DNA of 64,000 nt from Blastococcus sp038256725. GTDB lineage: Bacteria > Actinomycetota > Actinomycetes > Mycobacteriales > Geodermatophilaceae. The notes beneath the pieces were generated by a model. The model was not told the DNA's origin and ran no database searches. It saw only the letters and a program-made list of their open reading frames with translations. Location: the NCBI GenBank assembly GCA_038256725.1, contig JBBSKB010000001.1, positions 1-64,000 on the forward strand. The letters run 5' to 3'. A program made the position numbers and the translations under genes. Within the stretch, counting starts at the first letter, position 1; each line of letters opens with the position of its first letter. This document shows, piece by piece, positions 48,657-57,780 of this stretch.

Positions 48657-49538
48657 ATGTCCGCCGCAGGCCCGAACGATCCCAGCACCGACGACCTCGG
48701 GCGGCTGGTCGTCCGCTGCCCGGACCGGCCGGGGATCGTGCACCTGCTCAGCGGGCTGCTGACCGAGCTGGGCGCCAACATCACCGACTCCCAGCAGCAC
48801 TCCTCGGATCCCAGCGGCGGCACGTTCACGCTGCGGCTGGAGTTCGTGCTCGGCGGGCTGGCGTCCCGCCGCGCGGAGCTGGAGGCCCGGCTGGCCGCGG
48901 TGGCGGGGGAGTGGGAGCTGACCTGGCGGCTGACCGAGGCCGCGCACCGGCCCACGGTCGCGGTGTTCGTCAGCCGCGCCGACCACGTGCTGCAGGAGCT
49001 GATCTACCGGGTGCGCGCCGGGGACCTGCGGGCCGACATCGTCGCGGTGCTCTCCAACCACCCGGACCTCGAGCCGGTCGCGGCCGCCGCCGGCATCCCG
49101 TTCCACCACGTCCCGGTGACGCCGGCGACGAAGGAGGAGGCCGAGGCGCGCGCGCTGGAGCTGGTCGGCGACGTCGACCTCGTCGTCCTGGCCCGGTACA
49201 TGCAGATCGTGTCGGCCGACTTCTGCAGCCGGTTCCCGGAGCGGCTGATCAACATCCACCACAGTTTCCTGCCAGCGTTCGTCGGCGCGAATCCGTACCA
49301 GGCGGCGCACGACCGCGGGGTCAAGCTGATCGGGGCGACGGCGCACTACGTGACCCCCGAGTTGGACGCCGGCCCGATCATCGAGCAGGAGGTCGCCCGC
49401 GTCGACCACCGCGCCACGGTCGAGGACATGCGCCGCGTGGGCCGGTACGTGGAGCGGCAGGTGCTGGCCCAGGCGGTGACCTGGCACGTGGAGGACCGCG
49501 TCATCGTCGAGGGCCCGCGCACCATCGTCTTCGCCTGA
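48657..49538 (+). CDS. purU: formyltetrahydrofolate deformylase PurU
   Basis: The protein has 293 residues. An N-terminal ACT-like domain (VRCPDRPGIVHLLSGLLTE) is followed by a formyltransferase-like hydrolase domain with FLPAFVGANPYQAAHDRG, GATAHYVTPELDAGPII and HHSFLPA. It splits 10-formyl-THF into formate and THF. The ATG at 48657 was preferred; a GTG at 48618 would read through the repeat. It lies between the LigD polymerase and the Fur gene. Confidence 0.93.
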   Translation: MSAAGPNDPSTDDLGRLVVRCPDRPGIVHLLSGLLTELGANITDSQQHSSDPSGGTFTLRLEFVLGGLASRRAELEARLAAVAGEWELTWRLTEAAHRPTVAVFVSRADHVLQELIYRVRAGDLRADIVAVLSNHPDLEPVAAAAGIPFHHVPVTPATKEEAEARALELVGDVDLVVLARYMQIVSADFCSRFPERLINIHHSFLPAFVGANPYQAAHDRGVKLIGATAHYVTPELDAGPIIEQEVARVDHRATVEDMRRVGRYVERQVLAQAVTWHVEDRVIVEGPRTIVFA

Positions 49539-49554
49539 GACCTCACGCCCTTGA

Positions 49555-49569
49555 TTTGACTCGTTCAAA
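49555..49569. promoter_or_regulatory. FurA/PerR-like box TTTGA-N5-TCAAA
   Basis: TTTGA and TCAAA form a perfect inverted repeat with spacer CTCGT, in an otherwise GC-rich region, ending 23 bp before the Fur start. Similar AT-rich boxes control furA-katG/catalase operons in actinobacteria, so autoregulation of the fur-katA pair by the Fur protein is likely. Confidence 0.65.
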
Positions 49570-49592
49570 ACACGGGTGTTGAGTGGGACCCG

Positions 49593-50048
49593 ATGGAGAC
49601 GACGTGGACGCACCGGCTGCGGAAGGCAGGGCTGCGCGTCACCCGGCCCCGCCTGTCGGTGCTCGACGTCCTTGACGCCCACCCGCACGCCGATGCCGAC
49701 ACCATCGTCACCGGCGCCCGGGCCCAGCACCCGACGCTGTCCCCCCAGACCGTGTACGGCGTGCTCGAGGCCCTGGTCTCCGTGGGGCTGGCCCGCCGCA
49801 TCGAACCCGCCGGCGCGCCGGCGCTGTTCGAGCTGCGGGTGGGCGACAACCACCACCACCTGGTCTGCCGCTCCTGCGGCGCGGTCGCCGACGTCGACTG
49901 CGCCGTCGGCGCCGCCCCGTGCCTGAGCCCCTCGGACACGGCCGGCTTCGTCGTCGACGAGGCCGAGGTCGTGTTCTGGGGGCTCTGCCGCCGCTGCCAG
50001 GTGGGCGCAGCAGACGAGTCCGACACAGTAGGAGGAACACCCGCATGA
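49593..50048 (+). CDS. Fur-family regulator (peroxide-responsive type)
   Basis: The protein has 151 residues. The winged helix has RLRKAGLRVTRPRLSVLDVL and LSPQTVYGVLEALV. The regulatory part has the metal site GDNHHHLVCRSCG, and CRSC plus CRRC are the two CxxC pairs of the structural zinc site. Because the stop overlaps the catalase start (ATGA), it is most likely a FurA/PerR-like peroxide sensor that represses the catalase. Confidence 0.9.
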   Translation: METTWTHRLRKAGLRVTRPRLSVLDVLDAHPHADADTIVTGARAQHPTLSPQTVYGVLEALVSVGLARRIEPAGAPALFELRVGDNHHHLVCRSCGAVADVDCAVGAAPCLSPSDTAGFVVDEAEVVFWGLCRRCQVGAADESDTVGGTPA

Positions 50049-51712
50049 CCGATGTCGCATCGCAGGGCCCGGCTCCGAGCGAGGCCGACGGCGCCGTCCT
50101 GACCAACCGTCAGGGCCACCCGGTCTCCGACAACCAGAACCAGCGGACGGTGGGCGCACGCGGCCCGGCCACCCTGGAGAACTACCAGTTCCTCGAGAAG
50201 ATCAGCCACTTCGACCGCGAGCGCATCCCGGAGCGCGTCGTGCATGCGCGGGGCGCCACCGCGTTCGGTGTCTTCGTGGCCGACGGCACCGTCGGCGACG
50301 AGCCGATCAGCTCCTACACCCGCGCCAAGCTGTTCCAGGAGAAGGGCAAGGAGACCGAGGTCGCCGTCCGCTTCTCCACCGTGGCCGGTGGCCGGGACTC
50401 CTCCGAGGCTGCGCGCGACCCGCGTGGCTTCGCGGTGAAGTTCTACACCGAGGACGGCAACTGGGACCTCGTCGGCAACAACCTGGGTGTCTTCTTCATC
50501 CGGGACGCCATCAAGTTCCCCGACTTCATCCACTCGCAGAAGCCCGACCCGGTGAACTTCGACCGGCAGGTCGCCAACCGGGTGTTCGACTTCGCGTCCC
50601 AGACGCCGGAGTCGCTGCACATGTTCACGCTGGTGTTCAGCCCCCGGGGCCTGCCGGCGAACTACCGCACGCAGCAGGGCTTCGGCGTGAACACCTACAA
50701 GTGGGTGAACGCCGCGGGCGAGACCAGGCTGGTCAAGTACCACTGGCTCCCCGCGCAGGGCGTCCGGTCGATGACGGCGGAGGATGCCGCCGCGGTGCAG
50801 GCCGGCGAGCTCGGCGCGCACACCAAGGACCTCTACGAGGCCATCGGGCGCGGGAACTTCCCGTCCTGGGACCTGCACGTGCAGCTGATGGACGACCACG
50901 ACCACCCGGAGCTGGACTTCGACCCGCTCGACGACACGAAGGTGTGGCCGGAGAACGACTTCCCGCTGCGCAAGGTCGGCACGATGACGCTGAACAGGGC
51001 ACCGGAGAACTTCTTCCTGGAGAGCGAGCAGATCGCCTTCGGCACCGGCGTGCTGGTCGACGGGCTGGACTTCTCCGACGACAAGATGCTGGTCGGCCGG
51101 ACGTTCTCCTACTCCGACACCCAGCGCTACCGCATCGGCCCGAACTACCTGCAGCTGCCGGTCAACCAGGCGAAGAACGCGCGCGTGGCCACGAACCAGC
51201 GCGACGGTCAGATGGCGTACTCCGTGGATCTGGCGCCGGGGCAGAACCCGCACGTCAACTACGAGCCGTCGATCACCGGTGGGCTGCGCGAGGCCTCGGA
51301 CTCGCTCCCCGCAGAGGTGGGCCCGGAGGTCACCGGTCGGCTGACCCGCCAGCGGATCGAGCGCACCGACGACTACACGCAGGCCGGCCAGCGCTACCTG
51401 CTCTCGGAGCAGTGGGAGAAGGACGACGTCGTCGCCAACTTCGTCGACGCGCTGTCCCAGTGCGACCGGCCGATCCAGGAGCGGATGGTCTGGCACCTGT
51501 TCATGGCCGAGGACGAGTTCGGTCGGCGGGTGGGCGAAGGTCTGGGCATCTCGGCGGACGACGTCCGCGGCCTGGCGCCGCTGCAGACGCAGACCCTCAC
51601 CGAGGCGGAACTGCAGCGCGCGGCCAACCTCGGCAAGAACGGCCCGCGGGACGTGACCGGTCTGGTCATGACCCACTGCGTGCCGAACGAGCGGGACGTC
51701 CTCGCCACGTAA
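50045..51712 (+). CDS. katA: monofunctional catalase
   Basis: The protein has 555 residues. It has the distal His67 in RVVHARG, the FSTVAG segment, NNLGVFFIRDAIKFPD, and the proximal haem-ligand region FSYSDTQRYRIGPNYLQLP with Tyr. It disproportionates hydrogen peroxide. It is coupled by overlap to the Fur gene. The C-terminus (to MTHCVPNERDVLAT) is complete and has no large-subunit extension, so it belongs to the small-subunit clades. A terminator follows. Confidence 0.96.
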   Translation: MTDVASQGPAPSEADGAVLTNRQGHPVSDNQNQRTVGARGPATLENYQFLEKISHFDRERIPERVVHARGATAFGVFVADGTVGDEPISSYTRAKLFQEKGKETEVAVRFSTVAGGRDSSEAARDPRGFAVKFYTEDGNWDLVGNNLGVFFIRDAIKFPDFIHSQKPDPVNFDRQVANRVFDFASQTPESLHMFTLVFSPRGLPANYRTQQGFGVNTYKWVNAAGETRLVKYHWLPAQGVRSMTAEDAAAVQAGELGAHTKDLYEAIGRGNFPSWDLHVQLMDDHDHPELDFDPLDDTKVWPENDFPLRKVGTMTLNRAPENFFLESEQIAFGTGVLVDGLDFSDDKMLVGRTFSYSDTQRYRIGPNYLQLPVNQAKNARVATNQRDGQMAYSVDLAPGQNPHVNYEPSITGGLREASDSLPAEVGPEVTGRLTRQRIERTDDYTQAGQRYLLSEQWEKDDVVANFVDALSQCDRPIQERMVWHLFMAEDEFGRRVGEGLGISADDVRGLAPLQTQTLTEAELQRAANLGKNGPRDVTGLVMTHCVPNERDVLAT

Positions 51713-51723
51713 GCAGCACCGCC

Positions 51724-51763
51724 CAGCGGGGCCGCGCCCGGATCTCCGGTCGCGGCCCCGCTG
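51724..51763. terminator. terminator hairpin between convergent catalase and PabBC
   Basis: A 13-bp perfect stem CAGCGGGGCCGCG/CGCGGCCCCGCTG closes a 14-base loop that contains CCGG-ATCT-CCGG. Confidence 0.8.
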
Positions 51764-51784
51764 TCTGTCGTCCTCCGGACGGCA

Positions 51785-53611
51785 CTACACCAGCTCGGCG
51801 GCCCGCCAGCCGCGCAGCGAGTTGACGACGGCGAGCGCCTCGGCCGCCGTCAGGTCCGCCGGCGTCAGCCGGCGCTCGTGCAGCACGCCCTCGTCGACCA
51901 GCCGGCCGCGCTCGACGCCGGGCAGGCAGCCGGACGAGACGGGAGGGGTCCACCACCGGCCGTCGAGGCGGACGGCCAGGTTCGCGATGGTCGTCTCGGT
52001 CACCTCGCCGCGCGTGGAGGTGAGGACGACGTCGTCGGCCTCGGGCCACCGGGCGGTCCGCTCCGCGTACACGGTCCGCCGGGTCGTCTTGTGCCGCAGC
52101 CACACGTCGTCGGCGGCCACGGGCACGTCGTCGACGGCCAGCCGCACCGGGCCGGCGGCCGGCACCGGCGGGGGGCCGGTCTCGACCCCCAGCTCCCCGT
52201 CGCGCCGCAGGACCAGGCGCACCCGCGCCGGCGCCGGGTCGGCGGCCACCCCGGCCAGGCGCCGGCGGGCGGCAGCCAGGTCGAACGGGAAGCCGGCCCA
52301 GCCGGCGGAGCCGGCCAACCGGGCCAGGTGCCGCTCCAGGTTGCGCAGCCCGCCGCCGGGCGTGCGGGCCAGCGTCTCCAGCAGCGCGAACTCCTCGTAG
52401 GGCTCGGCGAGGATCGCGGCCTTGGCCAGCAGCTCGGCGTGCTCGGCGGCGGCGACCGCGGACCAGGTGATGCCCCCGCCGGTGCCGTAGACGCCCGAGC
52501 CGGTGGCCCGCTCGACGGTCACCGTCCGGATCGCCACGGAGAAGCGCGCGCGGAAGGCCTGCCCGGGAGGTGCGACCACGCCGACCGCACCGCAGTACAC
52601 CCCGCGGGGCTCGGGCTCGAGCTCCCGGATCAGCTCCATCGTCCGCCGCTTCGGGGCGCCGGTCACCGAGCCCGAGGGGAACAGGGCACGGAACACCTCG
52701 ACCAGCCCGACGTCCGGGCGCGGGCGCGCGGTGACGTCGGAGGTGAGCTGCCAGACCGTCTCGTACCGCTCGGTGCGGAACAGTGCGGGCACCTCGACGC
52801 TGCCCACCTCGGCGATCCGGCCGAGGTCGTTGCGCAGCAGGTCGACGATCATGAGGTTCTCCGCGCGCTCCTTGTCGCTGGACAGCAGCATCCGGCGCGC
52901 GACGTCGTCCTCTGCGGGGGTGGCGCCCCGGCGTGCGGTGCCCTTCATCGGGCGGGTGCGCAGCAGGTCGCCGGTCCAGTCGAAGAAGAGCTCGGGGCTG
53001 GCGCTGGCGATGACGTGGCTGCCGACGTCCAGGTAGGCCGCCCAGGAACCCCGCTGCCCGTGGGCCAGATCGGCGTACAGCTGCTCGAGGTCGCCGGTCA
53101 CCGGGGCGCGCATCCGCACCGTCAGGTTCAGCTGGTAGGCGTCCCCGGCGGCGATCGAGGCCCGGACGGCGGCGACGGCGTCCCGGTGGCCCACCGGCGT
53201 CCAGCCGTGCTGCCAGGGGCCGGCCAGGTAGTCCCGGGCGCGCCCGGGCGGAAGCGCGATCGGCGGGGCAGAGGTCATCTCGCCGGTCAGCCCGAACACC
53301 GCCAGAGGCAGGGTCTCGCCCGGGGCCCGGCGCGGGACGGCGAGACCCGGGTCGAGGCCCGGCGCGGCCTCGTACGCCAGGTAGCCGAAGGCCCACGCCC
53401 CGTCGGCGGTCGCCCGCTCCACCTCGGCGAGCAGGGGGACCACCTCGTGCGGTTCGCTGGCCACCAGCACCCGGTCGGCGCGGGGGAAGACGAGGGCGGA
53501 GCCGGCGGCCAGGTCGTCGAACCGGCCGGACACCTGGTTGGTCGGCGCGGTGTCGTCCAGGACAGGGTCGTCCAGCGCGGAGTCGGTCAGGGCAGGGTCA
53601 CTCGCCGCCAC
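51785..53611 (-). CDS. pabB: fused aminodeoxychorismate synthase component I / aminodeoxychorismate lyase (PabBC)
   Basis: The protein has 608 residues. The N-terminal two thirds is PabB/TrpE-like with AAGDAYQLNLTVRM, TRPMKGTARRG (lysine that forms the 2-amino intermediate), LFPSGSVTGAPKRRTME and YCGAVG. The last 220 residues are a PLP-dependent PabC-like lyase with LRHKTTRRTVY, SSGCLPGVERG and EVTETTIANLAV. It makes para-aminobenzoate for folate. The GTG at 53611 overlaps the end of the upstream PAC2 gene by 14 bp. Confidence 0.93.
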   Translation of the reverse strand: MAASDPALTDSALDDPVLDDTAPTNQVSGRFDDLAAGSALVFPRADRVLVASEPHEVVPLLAEVERATADGAWAFGYLAYEAAPGLDPGLAVPRRAPGETLPLAVFGLTGEMTSAPPIALPPGRARDYLAGPWQHGWTPVGHRDAVAAVRASIAAGDAYQLNLTVRMRAPVTGDLEQLYADLAHGQRGSWAAYLDVGSHVIASASPELFFDWTGDLLRTRPMKGTARRGATPAEDDVARRMLLSSDKERAENLMIVDLLRNDLGRIAEVGSVEVPALFRTERYETVWQLTSDVTARPRPDVGLVEVFRALFPSGSVTGAPKRRTMELIRELEPEPRGVYCGAVGVVAPPGQAFRARFSVAIRTVTVERATGSGVYGTGGGITWSAVAAAEHAELLAKAAILAEPYEEFALLETLARTPGGGLRNLERHLARLAGSAGWAGFPFDLAAARRRLAGVAADPAPARVRLVLRRDGELGVETGPPPVPAAGPVRLAVDDVPVAADDVWLRHKTTRRTVYAERTARWPEADDVVLTSTRGEVTETTIANLAVRLDGRWWTPPVSSGCLPGVERGRLVDEGVLHERRLTPADLTAAEALAVVNSLRGWRAAELV

Positions 53612-54560
53612 GGGGATGCTTGCGGTCCTGGTCGGCCAGGAACCGCTCGAACTCCGCGCCGATCTCCTCCGCCGTCGGCACCGCGCCCTCGGTGCTCAGC
53701 AGGTCGCTGTTCTCCCGGGCGGTGGTGAAGGCGTCGTACTGCTGCTCGAGGGCCGCCACGACCGCGGTGTTCTCCGTCGACCGGGCGATCTGCTCGTCGA
53801 CCTCGGTGCGGTGGGCTTCGGCGGCTTCGCGGAGCGACTCGGTCGGGACGTGCAGCCCGGTGAGCTGCTGCAGGTGCTCCAGCAGCATGAGCGAGGCGGC
53901 GGGGTAGGTGGCCTGGGAGAGGTAGTGCGGCACGTGCGCGGCCACCCCGAGGGCGTCGACGCCCGCTTCGCCGAGGCGGATCTCGAGCAGTGCGGCGACG
54001 CTGCCGGGGATGCGCATCTCGCCCCAGTAGACGGGGTACTGCGCGATCAGCGCGCGGCGCGTGGCGTGCGCGGTGACGGTGACCGGCCGGGTGTGCGGCA
54101 CGGGCATGGGGATCGCCTGCAGCGCGAGCACGCGGGTGACCCCGAGGCGCTCGACGAGCTGGGTGACGGCGGCGACGAAGCGCTCCCACCGGTAGTCCGG
54201 CTCCGCGCCGTGCAGCAGCAGGAAGGGTGTGCCCGCGTCGTCCTCGACGGCGTAGAGCTGGATCTCCGGCGCCAGGAAGGCCTCGTAGCGGTCGCCGCTG
54301 AAGGTGATCCGCGGCCGGTGCGCCCGGTAGTCGACCAGAGCATCGGCGTCGAAGCGGGCGATCACCTCGTGCTGCAGGCCGGCCAGCAGGTGCGAGCCGG
54401 CCACGGCACCGGCGGAGGCCGCGTCGAAGTCGCCGGCGACGTCGTGCACGAGCACCAGCCCCTGGCGGCGGGCCGGGTCGCCGGCCACCGCCTCCTCGCG
54501 GGCGAGGAAGCGATCCGCACCGGGGAGGAGCTCGACGAGGTCCTCGGGTCGCTGGGTCAC
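53598..54560 (-). CDS. PAC2-family protein
   Basis: The protein has 320 residues. It has the PAC2 (proteasome assembly chaperone 2-like) fold with VLVHDVAGDFDAASAGAVAG, FLLLHGAEPDYRWERF and LALQAIPMPVPHTRP. Actinobacterial members are conserved near proteasome or cofactor genes and lack a known reaction. The GTG at 54560 has GAGGAC upstream. The downstream PabBC gene overlaps by 14 bp, so the two are probably co-transcribed. Confidence 0.9.
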   Translation of the reverse strand: MTQRPEDLVELLPGADRFLAREEAVAGDPARRQGLVLVHDVAGDFDAASAGAVAGSHLLAGLQHEVIARFDADALVDYRAHRPRITFSGDRYEAFLAPEIQLYAVEDDAGTPFLLLHGAEPDYRWERFVAAVTQLVERLGVTRVLALQAIPMPVPHTRPVTVTAHATRRALIAQYPVYWGEMRIPGSVAALLEIRLGEAGVDALGVAAHVPHYLSQATYPAASLMLLEHLQQLTGLHVPTESLREAAEAHRTEVDEQIARSTENTAVVAALEQQYDAFTTARENSDLLSTEGAVPTAEEIGAEFERFLADQDRKHPRGGE

Positions 54561-54643
54561 GGGTGGTCCTCTCGACGGGAAACGACGGCGTGCTGTGCAG
54601 CCCTGCGGGCGGTCGGTGCATTCCCCGGCCACCTCTCCTCGGG

Positions 54644-56014
54644 TCAACCCGAGCTGGACGCACCCGAGGTGGCCGGACCCGTGGGGGCCGCGGCGTCGGG
54701 CATCGCAGGTTCCTCCCGCTCGGTGCCGTGCTGGTCGCCCTCCAGCGTGACGCGGGTGCCGTCCCCGGTCACCTCCGGGTGGCGCCCGTCCAGCTCGTCG
54801 CGCAAGTACCGGTAGATCACGGCGATGAGCGCGGTCACCGGAACGGCCAGGAAGGCACCGACGATGCCGGCGAGACTGCCCCCGGCGGTCACCGCGAGGA
54901 TCACCACGCCCGCGTGCAGGTTGAACCCGCGCCCCTGGATGATCGGCTGGAGGACGTTGCCCTCGATCTGCTGCACCAGCAGGACGATGCCCAGGATGAT
55001 CAGGGCCGTCGTCAGCCCCTGGTCGACCAGGGCGATCAGGACCGCGAACGCGCCCGCGACGAACGCACCGATGATCGGGACGAACGCGCCGAAGAAGGTC
55101 AGCACGGCCAGCGGCAGCACCAGCGGGACGTCGAAGATCCACAGGCCCAGGCCGATGAAGAGCGCGTCGATGAAGCCGACCAGGGCCTGCTGACGGATGA
55201 ACTCCGACAGCGTCGACCAGGTCTTCTGCGACAGCGCGGCCACGTGGCGGCCTGCTCGCGGCCCGGTCTGCGCGGCCAGCCACGGGACCCAGCGGGTGCC
55301 GTCCTTGAGGAAGAAGAAGCACAGGACGAGGGCCAGGGCCAGGTTGATGAGCCCGTTGCCCACGACCGACGCCCCGGTCAGGGCGTAACCGGCGATGTCC
55401 TGCGCGTTCCCCTGGATGGAGTTGATCGCCGAGTCCACGGCGTTGCCGATCTGGTCCTCGCCGAGGTTGAACGGTGGGTCCTGCAACCTCACCTGCACGT
55501 CCTGCAGGCCGGCGGTCGCCTGGTCAGCGAGCTGCACCACCTGGTCGGCCACCGACGGTGCGATGGCGGCGATCAGGCCGCCGAACGCGCCGAGGAAGAC
55601 GATCAGCACGAGGCCGGCCGCCACCGCCGGTGGCCAGTGGTGCCTGCGCAGGAACCGCACGGGGGGCCACAGCACCGTGGCGACGAGCAGGCCCAGGACG
55701 ACCGGCAGCAGGATCACCCAGAGCTTGCCCAGCACGTAGCCCAGGACGACGATCGCAGCGATCACCAGCAGGAACTGGGCGGAGACGGTGGCCAGGGTGC
55801 GGGAGGCCGCCTGCAGACGCGGGCCCCGCCCCTCGTCGGGGACCGGTGCCTGGGTCCCGGCGTCGCCCGTGACGGCGTCGGTGACCGGCGCGGCCGTGAC
55901 CCCCGACGCGTGGGGGTGCGGGCGCGAGGCCTCGGTCGTGGCGCCGGCGGGGGTGGAGTCGCCTCGAGGCGCGAACTTCAGACTGGGCAGACGCAACCTC
56001 ATGGCAGTGATCAC
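54644..56014 (-). CDS. AI-2E/PerM-family transporter
   Basis: The protein has 456 residues. The polar N-terminus (about 70 residues) is followed by about eight membrane segments, including FLLVIAAIVVLGYVLGKLWV, LINLALALVLCFFFLKDGT and VPIIGAFVAGAFAVLIALVD, and GGSLAGIVGAFLAVPVTALI near the end. This matches the PerM/YdiK (AI-2E export) family, a set of membrane exporters or ion antiporters of uncertain substrate. The start is the GTG at 56014 or the ATG at 56002. The gene is divergent from the PPOX-like gene. Confidence 0.88.
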   Translation of the reverse strand: MITAMRLRLPSLKFAPRGDSTPAGATTEASRPHPHASGVTAAPVTDAVTGDAGTQAPVPDEGRGPRLQAASRTLATVSAQFLLVIAAIVVLGYVLGKLWVILLPVVLGLLVATVLWPPVRFLRRHHWPPAVAAGLVLIVFLGAFGGLIAAIAPSVADQVVQLADQATAGLQDVQVRLQDPPFNLGEDQIGNAVDSAINSIQGNAQDIAGYALTGASVVGNGLINLALALVLCFFFLKDGTRWVPWLAAQTGPRAGRHVAALSQKTWSTLSEFIRQQALVGFIDALFIGLGLWIFDVPLVLPLAVLTFFGAFVPIIGAFVAGAFAVLIALVDQGLTTALIILGIVLLVQQIEGNVLQPIIQGRGFNLHAGVVILAVTAGGSLAGIVGAFLAVPVTALIAVIYRYLRDELDGRHPEVTGDGTRVTLEGDQHGTEREEPAMPDAAAPTGPATSGASSSG

Positions 56015-56079
56015 AGCACACGCCGCGCGTCCCGACCGGCCGGGCGGCGATCGTCACCTCCGCGTCGTAGCGTCGGGTC

Positions 56080-56547
56080 ATGCCGAGGACCGCCACCGCC
56101 GACCGTGTCGACCGCGATGCCCTTCTGGAGTTCCTGCGACCACGGCACAGGGCGGTGCTGGTCACGCGGCGTCGTGAGGCGGGGGTGCAGCTCTCGCCCG
56201 TGACCTGCGGTGTGGACGGCGGCGGGCGGATCGTGGTCTCCACCTATCCGCAGCGGGCGAAGGTGGCCAACGCCCGCCGGACGTCGACGGTGTCCCTCTG
56301 CGTGCTGTCCGACGACTTCGACGGGCCCTGGGTCCAGGTCGACGGCGAGGCGGAGGTGCTCGACCTGCCCGAGGCCCTGGAGCCGCTGGTCGACTACCAC
56401 CGCGCCATCAGCGGTGAGCACCCGGACTGGGACGAGTACCGCGCCGCCATGGTCCGTCAAGGCAAGTCCCTGCTGCGGATCACGCCGACGGGCTGGGGCC
56501 CGATCGCGACCGGCGGCTTCCCGCCGGGTGTTTCTGACAAGCTGTGA
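56080..56547 (+). CDS. PPOX-class F420-dependent or flavin-binding protein
   Basis: The protein has 155 residues with the split-barrel flavin fold: FLRPRHRAVLVTRRREAGVQ, SPVTCGVDGGGRIVVSTYPQ, RAKVANARRTSTVSLCVLSD and WVQVDGEAEVLDLP. It resembles TIGR03618-type PPOX proteins, many of which use F420 in actinobacteria. The substrate is unknown. It is divergent from the AI-2E-type gene. Confidence 0.85.
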   Translation: MPRTATADRVDRDALLEFLRPRHRAVLVTRRREAGVQLSPVTCGVDGGGRIVVSTYPQRAKVANARRTSTVSLCVLSDDFDGPWVQVDGEAEVLDLPEALEPLVDYHRAISGEHPDWDEYRAAMVRQGKSLLRITPTGWGPIATGGFPPGVSDKL

Positions 56548-56582
56548 GCCTTGCATGTTCCAAGGAAAGCTGTCAGGCTTGC
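56539..56582. repeat. two 16-bp direct repeats before the SatD-like gene
   Basis: AAGCTGTGAGCCTTGC (56539-56554) and AAGCTGTCAGGCTTGC (56567-56582) match at 14 of 16 positions, with start-to-start spacing of 28 bp. They cover the space between the PPOX stop and the ATG at 56586 and may be tandem activator or repressor sites. Confidence 0.6.
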
Positions 56583-56585
56583 TCT

Positions 56586-57176
56586 ATGCCCTTCGTGCTC
56601 ACCGTGGACCAGCGGGCCAGCCGGCGCACGCCCGACCGGGTTGCCGCCGTGCTGACCCGGCTCGAGGGCTCGGTGCCGGTGCTGCTCGGTTTCGAGCGCA
56701 CCGCAGGTGACGAGTTCCAGGGCGTGCTCGAGGAACCGGAGGTCGTCGTCGACGTCGTCCTGGGGTTGCTGCGGGACGGCACCTGGAGTGTGGGCGTGGG
56801 TGCGGGGCCGGTGCAGGCACCGCTGCCCGCCAGCACCCGGGCGGCCTCCGGGCAGGCCTTCCTCGCCGCGCGCCGGGCGGTCGACGCGGCCAAGCAGCGG
56901 CCCGCCCGGGTCGCGGTGCGCGGCGCCGTCGCGACCGACGCCGAGGACGCGCAGGCCGTGCTCGGCGCGCTCGCCGTCGTGATCGAGCGGCGCAGCCCGC
57001 AGGCGTGGGAGGCCATCGGCCTGGTCGGGGAGGGGCGCACGCAGGCCGAGGCCGCGGCGGAGCTCGGCATCTCCCGGCAGGCGGTGGGACAGCGACTCGC
57101 CGCCGGGCTCTGGGAACTGGAGCTCGAACTGCGGCCGACCGCGGCCCGGTTGCTGGCGAGGGCAGCGGCGGGATGA
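56586..57176 (+). CDS. SatD-like protein with C-terminal helix-turn-helix
   Basis: The protein has 196 residues. The first part resembles SatD proteins (VDQRASRRTPDRVAA, RTAGDEFQGVLEEPEV, GVGAGPVQAPL). The C-terminal part has a helix-turn-helix-like segment GRTQAEAAAELGISRQAVG and QRLAAGLWELE. SatD proteins are found next to a small membrane protein, and here the next gene overlaps by ATGA and is such a protein. The biochemical role is unknown, possibly related to acid or stress tolerance in other bacteria. The ATG at 56586 has tandem repeats just before it. Confidence 0.75.
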   Translation: MPFVLTVDQRASRRTPDRVAAVLTRLEGSVPVLLGFERTAGDEFQGVLEEPEVVVDVVLGLLRDGTWSVGVGAGPVQAPLPASTRAASGQAFLAARRAVDAAKQRPARVAVRGAVATDAEDAQAVLGALAVVIERRSPQAWEAIGLVGEGRTQAEAAAELGISRQAVGQRLAAGLWELELELRPTAARLLARAAAG

Positions 57177-57694
57177 ACGCCGTCGCACTCGTGCTCATGG
57201 CGCTCACCGGCGCAGCCGGGCTGGCGTTCGTGCTCATCGGCGGCCGCCCCGCACCACCGGTGCGCGCCGCGGCGATGGCGGTGCTCCTGGCCGGCACCGC
57301 GGCGGCGGCCTGGGCCGGAGGGGAGGGGTCCGACGGCGTTCTGGGAATCGGCACCGTGCTGGCCGTGCTCGCCTCGGTCGCCGGCGGTGGACCGGTGGCC
57401 ACCGGTGTGCTGCACGCGGCGGACCCGGCCGCGGTCGGGGTCGGTGGTGGGGCTCAGGACCCCGAGCTGCTGCGCGGAGGCGCCTGGATCGGCGTCCTCG
57501 AACGCGCCGCCCTCACCGGCACCCTGCTGGCCGGCTGGCCCGAGGGGCTGGCCGTGGTCCTCGCCGTCAAGGGGCTGGGCCGATTCGCCGAGCTGCGGGC
57601 GCCGGCGGCCGCCGAGCGGTTCATCGTCGGCACCATGGCCAGCGCGCTCTGGGCCGCGGCGTGCGCCGGCGTCGTCGTCCTCCTGGGCGTCTGA
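57173..57694 (+). CDS. small membrane protein partner of SatD
   Basis: The protein has 173 residues with about five hydrophobic segments (VALVLMALTGAAGLAFVLIG, AAMAVLLAGTAAAAWAGG, GIGTVLAVLASVAGG, LERAALTGTLLAGWPEGLAV and the C-terminal IVGTMASALWAAACAGVVVL). It has no recognisable catalytic motif but matches the pattern of membrane proteins encoded next to SatD. The start ATG overlaps the SatD-like stop (ATGA). Confidence 0.75.
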   Translation: MNAVALVLMALTGAAGLAFVLIGGRPAPPVRAAAMAVLLAGTAAAAWAGGEGSDGVLGIGTVLAVLASVAGGGPVATGVLHAADPAAVGVGGGAQDPELLRGGAWIGVLERAALTGTLLAGWPEGLAVVLAVKGLGRFAELRAPAAAERFIVGTMASALWAAACAGVVVLLGV

Positions 57695-57780
57695 CCGGCA
57701 GTCGGCCGAGCGGGCGGGTCCGGTGGCGTCCACACTGTCCCCGGAATCGACCTCGAATCCTTCGTCGTCAGGAGGCACCC

